In this document: in pieces, positions 16,604 through 24,564 of the stretch
Position numbering within the stretch: the stretch's first letter is position 1
How the letters are laid out: each line of letters begins with the position of its first letter
Assembly: GCA_004554245.1 (NCBI GenBank)
Contig: SFND01000002.1
Span: forward strand, 62,001-126,000
Origin: Oribacterium sp.
GTDB taxonomy: Bacteria > Bacillota_A > Clostridia > Lachnospirales > Lachnospiraceae
Length of the DNA stretch: 64,000 bases
Direction: 5' to 3'
Notes under the pieces: model-generated
The model's input: the letters and a program-made list of their open reading frames with translations, nothing else
What the model was told of the DNA's origin: nothing
Databases searched by the model: none
Translations under genes and position numbers: made by a program

Positions 16604-17931
16604 TGAAGAAAACCATACATGCAGCACAGCATCCCCTGAAGGGGAGCCTGACGGTGCCGGGAGACAAGAGCATTTCGCATCGTGCCGTCATGCTGGGTGC
16701 CCTCAGCGAGGGTGACACCCACGTGAGCGGTTTCCTGAATGGTGCGGACTGTCTATCGACGATTGACTGCTTCCGACATATGGGTATCGCCATCGAGCTT
16801 GACCAGCGTGAGACCGAGGTCGTGATTCACGGCCGCGGTCTTCGTGGTTTACAGAAGCCGGATAGAATGCTCGACTGCGGAAACTCGGGTACCACGACGA
16901 GACTTATTTCCGGCATCCTGGCCGCGCAGGACTTCGATTCCGAGCTGACGGGAGATGAGAGCATACAGAAGCGCCCGATGAAGCGCATCATGATCCCGCT
17001 TCAGGCGATGGGGGCGGATATCCGCTCGATTCGAGAGAACGGCTGTGCACCGCTCGCGATCCACGGGCAGAAGCTGCACGGGATCCGCTACAACTCCCCG
17101 GTTGCCAGTGCCCAGGTGAAGTCCTCGATCCTGTTCGCCGGCCTCTACGCGGAGCGTCCGACCACGGTGATCGAGCCGGCCCTGTCCCGCGACCACAGTG
17201 AGCGCATGCTGCGTGCGCTGGGGGCGGATGTCTCCACCCGGCTGCTTCCGGATGGACGGGCGGAGATCACGCTGCAGCCGGGTGCGAAGCTCACCGCGCT
17301 GCCGGAGACACTGGAGGTACCGGGTGATATCTCCTCGGCAGCCTACTTCATCTCGGCGGCGCTGCTCGTGCCGGGCTCGGATGTGCTCATTCGAAACGTT
17401 GGCATCAACGACACGCGTGCGGGTATCCTCGATGCCTATGCTGCGATGGGTGCGGACATCACACTGGAGAATCGTCGTCTCGCCGGCTTCGAGGACGTCG
17501 CAGATCTCCATGTCCGCTACAGTGCCTCGCTGCACGGCACCGAAATTTCTGGTGCGATGATCCCACGTCTCATCGATGAGCTCCCGGTCATCGCCGCGGT
17601 CGCCGCGGGTGCGGACGGTCGCACGGTCTTCCGTGATGCGCAGGAGCTGAAGGTAAAGGAGTCAAACCGCATCGCTGTGATGGTCGAGGGCCTGCGTGCG
17701 CTTGGTATCTCTGCAGAGGAGACGGAAGACGGCATGATCATCGAGGGACGGGGCAGTGACCTTCGTGTTGGCTCCGGCACCATCGACACGCATAAGGACC
17801 ACCGCATCGCGATGACCTTCGCGGTCCTCGCCCTCGCCGGTGATGAGCGCACCGCCGTCGAGCTCCTCGACGCGGACTGCATCAATATTTCATATCCGAC
17901 GTTCTACGACGACCTGAAGGATCTGCTGTGA
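16603..17931 (+). CDS. aroA: 3-phosphoshikimate 1-carboxyvinyltransferase (EPSP synthase)
   Basis: 442 residues, full length. It condenses shikimate-3-phosphate with phosphoenolpyruvate in aromatic amino-acid synthesis. The family motifs VPGDKSISHRAVML (from residue 18), LDCGNSGTTTRLISG near residue 88, and HKDHRIAMTFAVLAL near residue 395 are all present. It overlaps the upstream kinase-like gene by one base. Its location just downstream of a Trp-controlled transporter may reflect the same amino-acid theme, but it does not appear to be in that transcription unit. Confidence 0.96.
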   Translation: MKKTIHAAQHPLKGSLTVPGDKSISHRAVMLGALSEGDTHVSGFLNGADCLSTIDCFRHMGIAIELDQRETEVVIHGRGLRGLQKPDRMLDCGNSGTTTRLISGILAAQDFDSELTGDESIQKRPMKRIMIPLQAMGADIRSIRENGCAPLAIHGQKLHGIRYNSPVASAQVKSSILFAGLYAERPTTVIEPALSRDHSERMLRALGADVSTRLLPDGRAEITLQPGAKLTALPETLEVPGDISSAAYFISAALLVPGSDVLIRNVGINDTRAGILDAYAAMGADITLENRRLAGFEDVADLHVRYSASLHGTEISGAMIPRLIDELPVIAAVAAGADGRTVFRDAQELKVKESNRIAVMVEGLRALGISAEETEDGMIIEGRGSDLRVGSGTIDTHKDHRIAMTFAVLALAGDERTAVELLDADCINISYPTFYDDLKDLL

Positions 17932-17978
17932 CGAACATCGAGCCCCTCCGGGGGCTCGAAAAAAATATAAAAAAGTAG

Positions 17979-18007
17979 TTGACTTTCGGGAGGGTGACTG
18001 TTATAGT
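17979..18007 (+). promoter_or_regulatory. Promoter of the tRNA-Glu array
   Basis: TTGACT 17979-17984 and TATAGT 18002-18007 with a 17-bp spacer, 30 bases before the first tRNA. A hairpin CGAGCCCC/GGGGCTCG (17939-17958) lies just upstream but is followed by A residues, not T, on the plus strand. Confidence 0.85.
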
Positions 18008-18036
18008 AATCGAGTCGCCTTGAGCGACACAAATAT

Positions 18037-18108
18037 GGCGGATTGGTCAAGAGGCTAAGACGCAGCCCTCTCACGGCTGAATCCCGGGTTCGATTCCCGG
18101 ATCCGTCA
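18037..18108 (+). tRNA. tRNA-Glu(CTC), copy 1
   Basis: Acceptor GGCGGAT/ATCCGTC, anticodon stem CAGCC/GGCTG with loop CTCTCAC giving anticodon CTC (reads GAG), and T arm CCGGG-TTCGATT-CCCGG. No CCA encoded. First of three identical tandem genes. Confidence 0.93.
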
Positions 18109-18128
18109 TTTAAAACTTTATATCACAT

Positions 18129-18200
18129 GGCGGATTGGTCAAGAGGCTAAGACGCAGCCCTCTCACGGCTGAATCCCGGGTTCGATTCCCGGATCCGTCA
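18129..18200 (+). tRNA. tRNA-Glu(CTC), copy 2
   Basis: Identical in sequence to the first copy, exactly 92 bases downstream; the 20-base spacers are nearly identical too, so the array arose by tandem duplication. Confidence 0.93.
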
Positions 18201-18220
18201 CTTAAAACTTTATATAGCAT

Positions 18221-18292
18221 GGCGGATTGGTCAAGAGGCTAAGACGCAGCCCTCTCACGGCTGAATCCCGGGTTCGATTCCCGGATCCGTCA
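18221..18292 (+). tRNA. tRNA-Glu(CTC), copy 3
   Basis: Identical third copy, again 92 bases downstream of the previous one, and followed within 8 bases by a terminator. Confidence 0.93.
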
Positions 18293-18299
18293 CTTCATG

Positions 18300-18325
18300 A
18301 GCTTCAGGTTTTCCTGGAGCTTTTT
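18300..18325 (+). terminator. Terminator of the tRNA-Glu array
   Basis: AGCTTCAGG (18300-18308) pairs with CCTGGAGCT (18313-18321), one G-T pair, followed by T5. Confidence 0.85.
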
Positions 18326-18609
18326 GTTCGCTCATTTTTATTCCAGTTGGTCCCGGATTCGCCGAGGAAAGGATGCTCATCTACAGACGGTATATCATCC
18401 AGACCACGATTGTTTTCCGTAAATAGCGTAAATGCTAAAATAGAAGAAATGTTAACACAAAAGAAATGTGGGAACAGATCCGGGATATATGATAGAATTT
18501 AATGAGAATTAGGAAATGGATCCCTTGCGTATGGATTTGAGGATTACGTATGTCGGATGAAAGATCTATGAGTATCCAGGCCGATCGATGAGTTGTTGGA
18601 GGTAGAAGT
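18326..18609. other. AT-rich intergenic stretch before the AAA/nuclease gene
   Basis: About 280 bases with no credible gene or RNA. It is clearly richer in A and T than the surrounding core genome and continues into the AT-rich gene at 18610. A GGAGG ribosome site at 18599-18603 belongs to that gene. Confidence 0.5.
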
Positions 18610-20319
18610 ATGGTCAAGAACGAGAAACTGAAGCTTCCGGTAGGAATTGATGGATTCGAGAAGATCCGTCGTAACGGTTTTTACTATATCGACAAAACAA
18701 AATTAATCGAACAGTTATTTTTTAACTGGGGCGAGGTGAATTTATTCACACGTCCGCGCCGTTTCGGAAAGACGCTTAATATGAGTATGCTGAAGTGCTT
18801 TTTTGAAATCGGAATGGATCCGTCGCTTTTTGATGGGCTTTATATTACTGAGAATAAGGAACTGTGCGAGCAACATCAGGGACAGTATCCGGTCATTTTT
18901 CTTTCTCTGAAAAATGTCGAAGGCAATGACTTCGAGAGCGCAAAGTACCAGATGATGGAATTGATCTCGAAGGAAGCTATACGACATAGCTCTTTAAGAG
19001 AAAGCGAAGCCATGGATGAAAATGCGAAAAAGGCATATGAAGCACTGACCACGTTTTCAGACGGGCGATATCAAATGACGGAGGAATCACTGCTTAGCTC
19101 ATTACAGACGCTTTCCGAGCTATTATCGACACATTATCATAAAAAGACGGTTATCCTGATTGATGAATACGATGTACCGTTAGACAAGGCATTCCAGCAT
19201 GGTTACTATAAGGATATGGTTTCGCTTATCAGGACGATGTTCGGGAAGGCGCTGAAAAGCAATTCTGCACTCGCATTCGCGGTATTGACAGGTTGCCTCC
19301 GCGTTTCAAAGGAAAGTATCTTTACCGGCCTCAACAATTTTAAGATCCTGTCGATCACGGATACGCGTTTTGATGAGCAGTTCGGTTTTACGGATACGGA
19401 AGTACGGAAACTGCTTTTCGATTATCATCTGGAAGATCGCTTCGAAGAAGTGAAGGAGTGGTACGATGGATACAGATTCGGAAATGCAGACGTGTACTGT
19501 CCGTGGGATGTAATAAATTTTGTGGACCGCGCGAAGGATGACAAAGAAGCGAAACCGGAAGCGTACTGGATCAACACGAGCGGAAATGACCTCGTAAAGC
19601 GCTTCATCGATAAAGCAAATAAAACAACAAAGAGTGAGATCGAACGCCTGATAAATGGCGAAGCCATCGAAAAGGAGCTTCGACTGGATCTCACGTATGA
19701 AGAGATCGATCAGAGCATCGAGAATCTATGGAGTGTACTTTTTACGACCGGGTATTTGACGCAGAGTGGAAGAGACGAAAGCGGAGCCTATCGGCTGATT
19801 ATTCCAAACCGGGAAGTGCGTGAAGTATTCAGACTTCAAATCAACGAATGGTTTAAAAAGTCGATCTTCAGTAACACGGCACGTCTCACAGCATTCTGGA
19901 AAGCTTTTGAAGAAGGAGATACAGAAGGTATCGAGCAGTATTTAAACCGCATACTAAGTAATTCCATCAGTGTTTTTGACACGAAAGCAAGAAAAGAAGA
20001 GAAGGAAATCTCTTATCATAATCTTCTCGTTGGTATCCTTACCGGAAACGCAGACTGGCTTGTGAAGTCAAACGTCGAAGCCGGAGAAGGATTTGCAGAT
20101 ATCATCGTAGAAACGGATGATCCGGATGCGGGAATCGTCGTAGAGCTAAAATATACGAAAAACTTTGACGATATGAAGATGACTTGTCAAAAGGCTATCG
20201 ATCAGATCAGGGATCGCCGTTATCAGGAGTATCTATTGAACGATGACCGGAAGAACATCCGTCTGTATGGCATTACCTTCTGTAAAAAACGGTGCTGTGC
20301 AATCAGTGAAAAACTGTGA
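18610..20319 (+). CDS. AAA-ATPase-like protein with C-terminal PD-(D/E)XK nuclease-like domain
   Basis: 569 residues. The N-terminal region, LPVGIDGFEKIRRNGFYYIDKT followed by TRPRRFGKTLNMSM (P-loop, residues 48-58) and ILIDEYDVPLD (Walker B, near residue 185), is the AAA-ATPase_like family (PF09820). The C-terminal part, GEGFADIIVET...GIVVELKYTK near residues 495-520, is the PD-(D/E)XK-like DUF1703 (PF08011) domain. Such genes are abundant, often in multiple copies, in gut anaerobes; their role is unknown, with mobile-element or defence links suggested. Base composition is visibly more AT-rich than its neighbours, and it sits directly after a tRNA array, so horizontal arrival is likely. Confidence 0.9.
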   Translation: MVKNEKLKLPVGIDGFEKIRRNGFYYIDKTKLIEQLFFNWGEVNLFTRPRRFGKTLNMSMLKCFFEIGMDPSLFDGLYITENKELCEQHQGQYPVIFLSLKNVEGNDFESAKYQMMELISKEAIRHSSLRESEAMDENAKKAYEALTTFSDGRYQMTEESLLSSLQTLSELLSTHYHKKTVILIDEYDVPLDKAFQHGYYKDMVSLIRTMFGKALKSNSALAFAVLTGCLRVSKESIFTGLNNFKILSITDTRFDEQFGFTDTEVRKLLFDYHLEDRFEEVKEWYDGYRFGNADVYCPWDVINFVDRAKDDKEAKPEAYWINTSGNDLVKRFIDKANKTTKSEIERLINGEAIEKELRLDLTYEEIDQSIENLWSVLFTTGYLTQSGRDESGAYRLIIPNREVREVFRLQINEWFKKSIFSNTARLTAFWKAFEEGDTEGIEQYLNRILSNSISVFDTKARKEEKEISYHNLLVGILTGNADWLVKSNVEAGEGFADIIVETDDPDAGIVVELKYTKNFDDMKMTCQKAIDQIRDRRYQEYLLNDDRKNIRLYGITFCKKRCCAISEKL

Positions 20320-20435
20320 GAGGTTGAGATTTATGATGGTCACGCGATCACTTTGTAATTTTCTCAAAAATATGTATCTGACCTGTGGAATGTTAACTGT
20401 ACCCTAACCCGCGCATTTATGCTAAAGTATGCTCT

Positions 20436-21311
20436 ATGTTGAAGATCAGGCGGACGGGCGCAGCGCCCGTCATGGATATCATAAAAACGGAAAACCCGGA
20501 TGGGAGTGCGCTCCTCTATATGCAGATTCCGGCGATCCGGGCGACGGGGATCGTCGAGCATGCGTTTTCCACACGAATCGGCGGGACGAGCCAGGGCATC
20601 TTTAGCTCGATGAATCTGCGCTTCGGGCATGGCGATGAGGATGCGCGGGTGCGCGAGAACTTTCACCGGATGGCGTCGGTGCTGGGGACTGATGAGGCAC
20701 ACATGGTGCTCACGAAGCAGACGCATACGACGAACGTCCGGGTCGTCACCGCGGCGGATGCGGGCTACGGCGTCGTGCGGGAGCGTCCGTACGATGACGT
20801 CGATGGTCTGATCACGGATGTGCCGGGGCTCGCCCTCGGGATCTTCGCGGCGGACTGTGTGCCGTTGCTGTTCGTCGATCCGGTGCACCACGTGATCGGC
20901 GCGAGTCACTCCGGCTGGCGCGGCACGGTTAAGCGTATGGGCGAGGTCACGATTCGGGCAATGCAGGCGACCTACGGGTCGGTGCCTTCGGATCTCATCT
21001 GTGCCATCGGGCCGAGCATCTGCCGGGACTGCTATGAGGTCTCGGAGGATGTGGCGGAGCAATTCAGAACGGCCTTTCCGGGACATGCTGCGGAGATTCT
21101 GCGTGACGATGGGCTCAATGCAGCCGGCGAGCAGAAGTTTCATCTCGATCTCTGGGCGGCGAACCGCATCGTGCTCGAGGAAGCGGGCGTCCCGGCAGCA
21201 CAGATCAGTGTGACGGATATCTGTACAAACTGTAATCCTGCGTTGCTGTTCAGTCATCGCTATACGCATGGGCTCCGGGGGAATAATGGTGTATTTATCA
21301 TGCTGAAGTAG
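20436..21311 (+). CDS. pgeF: YfiH/PgeF family peptidoglycan editing factor (polyphenol oxidase/laccase-like)
   Basis: 291 residues. The family's metal-binding segments are visible: HAFSTRIGGTS near residue 45, TKQTHTTNVR near residue 92, GIFAADCVPLLF, and HSGWRGTVKRM near residue 163. Members hydrolyse or phosphorolyse purine nucleosides and in Escherichia coli remove mis-incorporated L-Ser from peptidoglycan precursors. The start is uncertain: ATG 20436 has no clear ribosome site; ATG 20472, which would drop 12 residues including a small GC-rich hairpin, is equally possible. Confidence 0.87.
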   Translation: MLKIRRTGAAPVMDIIKTENPDGSALLYMQIPAIRATGIVEHAFSTRIGGTSQGIFSSMNLRFGHGDEDARVRENFHRMASVLGTDEAHMVLTKQTHTTNVRVVTAADAGYGVVRERPYDDVDGLITDVPGLALGIFAADCVPLLFVDPVHHVIGASHSGWRGTVKRMGEVTIRAMQATYGSVPSDLICAIGPSICRDCYEVSEDVAEQFRTAFPGHAAEILRDDGLNAAGEQKFHLDLWAANRIVLEEAGVPAAQISVTDICTNCNPALLFSHRYTHGLRGNNGVFIMLK

Positions 21312-21321
21312 AGGTGTTATT

Positions 21322-21537
21322 ATGAATTTACCGATTGCAATTTTACTGATCGTGGGGATCGCGGCGCTGACGGTCTATATCTTCCGTCATGCGATGAAGA
21401 AGGAGGATCTCGGGAAGGATGGCTGCTCCGGCTACAAGGGCTGCGCGTCCTGCGCGGCGTCCGAGTACTGCAACCATATCACGAGCCTCGAGAAGTTCGC
21501 GGATGAGCGGGACAAGGAAAAGAAGACGAAGAAGTAA
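21322..21537 (+). CDS. Small Cys-rich membrane protein, FeoB-associated type
   Basis: 71 residues: one N-terminal membrane segment (residues 4-22), then a Cys cluster C-x5-C-x2-C-x5-C (within GCSGYKGCASCAASEYC), then a Lys/Glu-rich tail. This pattern fits the FeoB-associated Cys-rich membrane protein family (PF12669), although no feoB is nearby. It follows pgeF by 10 bases, with GAGGTG as a possible ribosome site. The sequence of its last codons recurs in the intergenic region downstream. Assignment is by pattern only. Confidence 0.65.
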   Translation: MNLPIAILLIVGIAALTVYIFRHAMKKEDLGKDGCSGYKGCASCAASEYCNHITSLEKFADERDKEKKTKK

Positions 21538-21650
21538 AGATCGTTTATCCGACGGCGGCGTCCGTAGATGAGCGGGACAGGGAAAGAAGTAAAGATCGTT
21601 TATCCGAGGGTGGCGTCCCCGGATGAGCAGGACAGAGAAAAGAAGACGAG
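21502..21650 (+). repeat. Short tandem repeat over the 3' end of the Cys-rich gene
   Basis: GATGAGCGGGACAAGGAAA begins at 21502 and similar blocks begin at 21567 and 21622; AAGTAAAGATCGTTTATCCG begins at about 21533 and again at about 21588. The unit is about 55-65 bases, so the end of the coding region plus its stop was duplicated into the gap before the pseudouridine synthase. Confidence 0.75.
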
Positions 21651-21653
21651 GAC

Positions 21654-22340
21654 ATGAAGATCATTCATCAGACAGCGGAGTATGTGGTCGTCTGCAAGGC
21701 GGCCGGTGAGGATTCGGAGCATGATCTGCCGGAGATGCTCGCGGAGCAGAACGGCGATCGGGCGACGGATTATTATGTCGTGCACCGGCTCGACCAGGCG
21801 GTGGCGGGGCTTCTGGTACTGGCACGGAATCGCGTGACGGCGGCGGAGCTGAGCCGCCAGCTGACGGAGAACAGTCTTCGAAAGACCTACCTCTGTGTCG
21901 TTCCGGGGGTGCCGGCGCCGGCGAGTGGGGAGATGCAGGACCTTCTCTATCAGGATAAGATGAAGAGGAAAATGTTTCCGGTGAAGCGGAAGCGTGCCGG
22001 CGTGAAGGAGGCGTCGCTCCGCTATCATGTGCTGGAGACGAAGCTGATGAACACCACGGTCACGTCATCGAAGCAGGAAGATACTGCGGCAGTGGGTGCA
22101 TCGCAGCTCACGCTCGTCGAGGTGGAGCTTCAGACGGGCCGCTTCCATCAGATCCGCTGTCAGTTCGCGGCGCGGAAGCTGCCGCTCGTCGGGGATGGAA
22201 AGTATGGCTCGCGGGTGCGGAGTCCGCATCTCGCGCTGTTCTGCCGTCAGCTTTCGTTTTATGATGCGACGGAGAAGAAGGAGTGTTCCTTCACGGCAGC
22301 GCCACCGGCGGAGTTTCCATGGGAGATTTTTTATGACTGA
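21654..22340 (+). CDS. RluA-family RNA pseudouridine synthase
   Basis: 228 residues. The catalytic motif HRLDQAVAGLLVLAR (catalytic Asp near residue 45) and the conserved TGRFHQIRCQFAARKLPLVGDGKYG segment (broken here by position: TGRFHQIR near residue 160, LVGDGKYG near residue 178) identify the RluA family. The target uridine in rRNA or tRNA cannot be told. It is somewhat shorter than RluD and lacks an S4 domain. The stop overlaps the next gene by 8 bases. Confidence 0.9.
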   Translation: MKIIHQTAEYVVVCKAAGEDSEHDLPEMLAEQNGDRATDYYVVHRLDQAVAGLLVLARNRVTAAELSRQLTENSLRKTYLCVVPGVPAPASGEMQDLLYQDKMKRKMFPVKRKRAGVKEASLRYHVLETKLMNTTVTSSKQEDTAAVGASQLTLVEVELQTGRFHQIRCQFAARKLPLVGDGKYGSRVRSPHLALFCRQLSFYDATEKKECSFTAAPPAEFPWEIFYD

Positions 22341-22908
22341 ATTCGAATTTCTGGACATCATGCATCGGGCGGAGATGCTGAAAAATAATACACGGCACAG
22401 CTGGACCTCGCAGGATCGGCATGAGTCGGTGGCAGAGCACAGCTGGCGGCTTGCGTTCATGGTGCTCATGTACAGCTACGAGCTGAAGAAGGAGTTTCCG
22501 GAGGTCGACATCGACAAGGTGCTTCGGATGTGTATCATCCATGACCTCGGGGAAGCCTTCACCGGCGATATCCCGTCGTTTTACAAGACGGATGCGGATT
22601 CGGTGAAGGAGTCGGACATCCTGCTTGACTGGTTCCGCTCGATGCCGGCGCCGTTTGACACGGAGCTTCCGGCGCTCTGGGAGGAGATGGAGGCGCTTGA
22701 GACGACCGAGGCGCGCATCTACAAAGCCTTCGATAAGATCGAGGCGGTGGTGCAGCACGATGAGGCGAAGCTCAGCACCTGGCTCCCGCTCGAGCGCGAG
22801 CTGCAGCTCACGTACGGCGCGGAGAATATGAAGTTTTCGAGGAAGCTTCAGAAGCTTCGCGCTGTGATCGATGAGGAAACACGGAAGAAGATCGCAGAGG
22901 GCAGGTAA
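22333..22908 (+). CDS. HD-domain phosphohydrolase (YfbR/5'-deoxynucleotidase-like)
   Basis: 191 residues. Metal ligands of the HD fold are visible: HESVAEHSWRLAF near residue 30, IHDLGEAFTGDIPS near residue 75, and a C-terminal KIEAVVQHDEA segment. This arrangement matches the HD_3 group related to YfbR, which removes phosphate from deoxynucleoside monophosphates; the true substrate is not known. ATG 22333 overlaps the end of the pseudouridine synthase gene, with GGGAG about 8 bases upstream, and so the genes are translationally linked. Confidence 0.88.
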   Translation: MTEFEFLDIMHRAEMLKNNTRHSWTSQDRHESVAEHSWRLAFMVLMYSYELKKEFPEVDIDKVLRMCIIHDLGEAFTGDIPSFYKTDADSVKESDILLDWFRSMPAPFDTELPALWEEMEALETTEARIYKAFDKIEAVVQHDEAKLSTWLPLERELQLTYGAENMKFSRKLQKLRAVIDEETRKKIAEGR

Positions 22909-23045
22909 GACCAGCAGCCGCGCTGGACAGGATCGATAGAAGTGGCCCGGCGGCGGACATGGTTGACAGAAGCGGGCAGCGAGCGGAGATGTTTTCGCCC
23001 GCGCGGACGGCACGCGATACGCATCAGCGATGAGAGGATGTACAT

Positions 23046-23978
23046 ATGAAGGATTACGAGCCGGAACGGCAGCCATCGATTGAAATCTCAACACAGGCGT
23101 CGGCAGATCAGCATTGGCAGACGCTCGACCGGAGCACGCTCGCACCGCGCTCCGTGCTGCTCTACGCGGAGCGGCTGTCGGAGGCGGTCGATCTCAGGCC
23201 AATGCTGTCGACCGGTCTGATCATGGCGGTGCAGGTGGCGGGTGATCCCGCGGAGGATGGTGCCGTACTGGATTTTGCTTACGTGCAGGGTCTTCGGAAG
23301 CAGTGCATCGCGGAAGATGTGCCGTTTCACTTTGCGGGCACCGGCGCGAACTTTCAGATGAAGGGGCGGATGTTCCACATTCCGGCGAAGCTGCAGGCCT
23401 CGCAGGCGGCGAAGGCGGAGCTGGAGTATTTCCCGATCTGCCTCGCGATGAACGCACCGGTGCCGGCATTGGCCCAGGACTTATCAGAGGATGCAGGGAA
23501 GGCGGCGAAGATCGACACGACGTCCGTGGAGACGCGTAAGCCGCAGCGAAGCTACGCAGGCAGAAGGTCCGTACAGACCGGTGGATGGGAAGCAATGGGC
23601 CATGCACCGTCGATGTTTGATCAGATGTCGGGTGGTCAGGATCGTGGAAGATCGATGCCCGGTGTCGCAGTTGCGCTGCCGGATGCGGATGGCTTTGCGC
23701 CGGTGAGCTTCAATCCTTTCGAGGATGGGGAGGATACGGCGCAGGAAAATGCGCATCCGGAGGACGAGGACCCGACGTTTTTCGGCTCGCCGGAGCATCC
23801 GAGTGTGAAAAATCTGCACTATACGATCGAGGTCTCGGATGACGATGATGATTATCAGGGGGCCAGTGCCGAGGATCATCGGCAGCTCGAGGAGAGTGAG
23901 CGGGCGCGGAAATCCGGTGCCCAGGTGCAGTTTCTTCAGGAGTCGCTGCGACTCACCGAGGATGGAGGTCATCCCTGA
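23046..23978 (+). CDS. DUF5131-like (phage Gp37/Gp68) C-terminal fragment with acidic disordered tail
   Basis: 310 residues. Residues of about 35-135 resemble the C-terminal part of DUF5131 proteins: an ARPML-like segment, then YVQGLRKQCIAEDVPFHFAG, a FQMKGRMFHI block, and a final QASQAAKAELEY. The radical-SAM-like N-terminal half with its Cys cluster is missing. The rest is low-complexity, rich in Asp/Glu/Gly/Pro, with SVKNLHYTIEVSDDDDDY near residue 260, and is probably disordered. It overlaps the DUF4186 gene by 17 bases. The DUF5131 link is my pattern judgement; it may be a decayed or repurposed copy. Function unknown. Confidence 0.6.
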   Translation: MKDYEPERQPSIEISTQASADQHWQTLDRSTLAPRSVLLYAERLSEAVDLRPMLSTGLIMAVQVAGDPAEDGAVLDFAYVQGLRKQCIAEDVPFHFAGTGANFQMKGRMFHIPAKLQASQAAKAELEYFPICLAMNAPVPALAQDLSEDAGKAAKIDTTSVETRKPQRSYAGRRSVQTGGWEAMGHAPSMFDQMSGGQDRGRSMPGVAVALPDADGFAPVSFNPFEDGEDTAQENAHPEDEDPTFFGSPEHPSVKNLHYTIEVSDDDDDYQGASAEDHRQLEESERARKSGAQVQFLQESLRLTEDGGHP

Positions 23979-24333
23979 CCAGGCGATGGCGCGCCTCTTC
24001 GAGCGCCTCGCACAGAGTAAATTCCGGTCCGGCTTCCATCTTCGGGCGCAGGAGCGCGCCTACTTCGAGAAGCAGGGGCGTGCGAAGATCGAGGAGCATG
24101 CGCGGGATTTCATCCGGGAGCGTCTGGCACCGGCAGAACCGCGTAACGATGGGAAGCAGACCCCGTGGCGGGGGCACCCGGTCTTCATCGCGCAGCATGC
24201 CACCGGCTGCTGCTGTCGCGGCTGCCTCAGTAAGTGGCATCACATCCCGCCGCATCGGGCGCTCCGTGAGGACGAGCAGCGCTACATCGTTTCGGTGCTG
24301 ATGTGCTGGATCGACCGGGAGATGAAAGCGTAA
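23962..24333 (+). CDS. DUF4186 family protein
   Basis: 123 residues. The DUF4186 core is clear: LAQSKFRSGFHLR, then FIRERLAPAEPRNDGKQTPW, then GHPVFIAQHATGCCCRGCLS and KWHHIPP. The CCCRGC cluster with nearby His residues suggests a metal site. Function is unknown for the family. ATG 23962 lies inside the end of the preceding gene; ATG 23986 is an alternative that would remove 8 residues. Coupled to the DUF5131-like gene, so a common role is possible. Confidence 0.82.
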   Translation: MEVIPDQAMARLFERLAQSKFRSGFHLRAQERAYFEKQGRAKIEEHARDFIRERLAPAEPRNDGKQTPWRGHPVFIAQHATGCCCRGCLSKWHHIPPHRALREDEQRYIVSVLMCWIDREMKA

Positions 24334-24339
24334 AAGCGA

Positions 24340-24437
24340 GGCCCCGGAGGGGCGGCGACGGAGGCACAGTACTCCGAGACTGGTTCAATCTAAGCCGGGG
24401 ACCCTAAGCGGCACTAGGCCCTCTGCCTGAACGATAC
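24340..24437. repeat. Palindromic element, copy B (internally deleted)
   Basis: The left arm is complete from CCCCGGAGGGGCGGC to GGCCCTCTGC and is then joined directly to the outer right end (TGCCTGAACGATAC). The core hairpin and the rest of the right arm are lost. The junction shares TGC with both sides, as expected for a microhomology deletion. Confidence 0.8.
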
Positions 24438-24466
24438 AGCAACGTTTCAGGTGTCACGAAAAGAAC

Positions 24467-24495
24467 TTGCATATACAGGTCGTGCGTGCTACATT
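24467..24495 (+). promoter_or_regulatory. Promoter of asnA
   Basis: TTGCAT 24467-24472 and TACATT 24490-24495 with a 17-bp spacer, about 70 bases before the asnA start. Confidence 0.72.
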
Positions 24496-24564
24496 TTTTA
24501 ATTATTGAAATGAACTGGGCGGTGTCAGCATCACTGGCAGTATGTCCAGATTTAGGGGGTAAGT

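Noticed and set aside
17939..17958. Hairpin after aroA as a Rho-independent terminator
   Set aside because: The 8-bp stem is followed by A residues on the plus strand and lacks a T tract in the needed direction.
18037..18292. tRNA-Glu array considered as an attachment site of an integrated element
   Set aside because: No integrase gene and no duplicated tRNA 3' end are seen downstream in the window.
20320..20435. Region after the AAA/nuclease gene searched for a direct repeat of the tRNA end
   Set aside because: No match found by eye.
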